64,000 bases of DNA from Camellia lanceoleosa (taxonomy: Eukaryota > Streptophyta > Magnoliopsida > Ericales > Theaceae): contig CM045761.1 in the NCBI GenBank assembly GCA_025200525.1, positions 44,152,190 to 44,216,189 of the forward strand, in the 5' to 3' direction. Below, piece by piece: positions 63,147-64,000 of the stretch (positions are counted from its first letter, which is position 1; the number at the start of each line of letters is the position of its first letter). Both the position numbers and the translations under genes were made by a program. The notes below the pieces were generated by a model. That model was not told the origin of the DNA and searched no databases. It saw only the letters and a list, made by a program, of their open reading frames with translations.

Positions 63147-64000
63147 AAAACTTATCTACATGGCATATTTTTTTTAAAAAAATCCCCTTATTGGATAAAA
63201 CTTTGAATATATTTGGAATGTAAACTGAACGACACTAATGTAAATATGATATAATCACACAGTTAACAATGGTATAAAAAAGATTCAGTATAAAAGTGAT
63301 AATATCATTAGTTTTCTGTCCATACAACAAAGAATACCTGATAAATTATGTTCATAGGAAGTGATTGAGACCCCCTCCAATCACCACCCCCACCACCCCC
63401 ACACACGCGTGACGGGTGGTGATTGGAGGAGAAGGAAAAAAAGAAAAAGAAAAAAGAAAAACTGACCAATCAGAGAGAGAGGGGGTCAAATGAGGTGCCT
63501 CCTTGAGGGGATCCAACTCATTTTCCTTATGTTCATATAGTGTTTAATTACTTTTTTTTTATTATTTATGGGAATATAGTGTTTAATTACTTAGATTGTG
63601 ATGTTACCAAATTGTTATGACATTTTATCTTGGGATAGACTTACCGCTTTATATTTCTTCATACTCTTCTTATAAGGCTCAATTCTAAACCTGTATCGAC
63701 AATCCAAATTGTCTACTTTGGAGACATCACAGTAAATATTATTCATGCAAAAAATTAACTTCATCGGACAAGTATAAACATATGAATAAATAGCATTTTA
63801 TTTTAAAAAATAAATAGTTTAAGTTTCCAATCACATTTGTTATTTATTTTATAAAACAAAAATTGATTTTTTTTTTAAGTTTATAAATGTCCGATAAAAC
63901 TCAATTTTTGTATATGTGACTTTTATTGCAAAATTTATGAGATAAACGATTCGAATCATCAATACAAATTTAGAATTAAGTCTTGTAAAATGAGTACGAA
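63147..64000. other. Right-hand flank, no gene
   Basis: AT-rich. It contains a 15-bp perfect inverted repeat, CTCCAATCACCACCC at 63375-63389 and its complement at 63414-63428, followed by an A/G-rich run. No coding sequence seen. Confidence 0.6.

Overview
The window is nuclear DNA of a eudicot plant. It has one intron-containing host gene, for a group A MAP kinase closest to MPK3/WIPK. Almost everything else is transposable elements: three Ty3/gypsy elements of the Tat (Retand-like) lineage, one L1-type LINE with a plant C-terminal RNase H, solo Ty1-copia LTRs, a non-autonomous CACTA element, Mutator-like elements and several MITEs. I found no bacterial features, no rRNA and no convincing tRNA gene. 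All calls come from reading the sequence; no database search was run.

Layout. 1-7700: 3' part of a Tat element on + (end of RT, RNase H, archaeal-type RNase H, integrase, a hairpin-rich tandem repeat, an antisense ORF, 3' LTR); its 5' part lies off the window. 7701-11360: AT-rich DNA with a remnant of a 1-kb Mutator-like family and a 412-bp MITE-like unit. 11361-15840 (-): the MPK3-like gene, six exons, 372 aa, with a 107-bp MITE in intron 2. 16800-18183: three inverted-repeat elements. 18361-39899: a tandem duplication of about 5 kb. Both copies share a 1-kb Mutator-like element and a solo copia LTR. Only copy 1 carries a 154-bp MITE and a complete 11.4-kb Tat element (21078-32504, -). 39904-41970: a CACTA element with repeated termini. 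45270-45608: a near-perfect 170-bp tandem duplication beside a tRNA-like promoter. 45634-51814: a broken LINE with an 18-bp target duplication. 52253-63141: a second complete Tat element of the same family, on +.

How the parts work together. In the Tat elements gag-pol reads from the 5' LTR, while a separate gene, the antisense ORF (aORF), reads inward from beside the 3' LTR. The two transcription units run tail to tail and are separated in all three elements by an array of short hairpin-forming tandem repeats. In the two complete elements the stems vary in a compensated way (CTCGG/CCGAG, CTTGG/CCAAG, CTCAG/CTGAG). I regard this as the most unusual signal in the window. All gag-pol and aORF copies carry stops or frameshifts. 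The MAP kinase gene appears intact.
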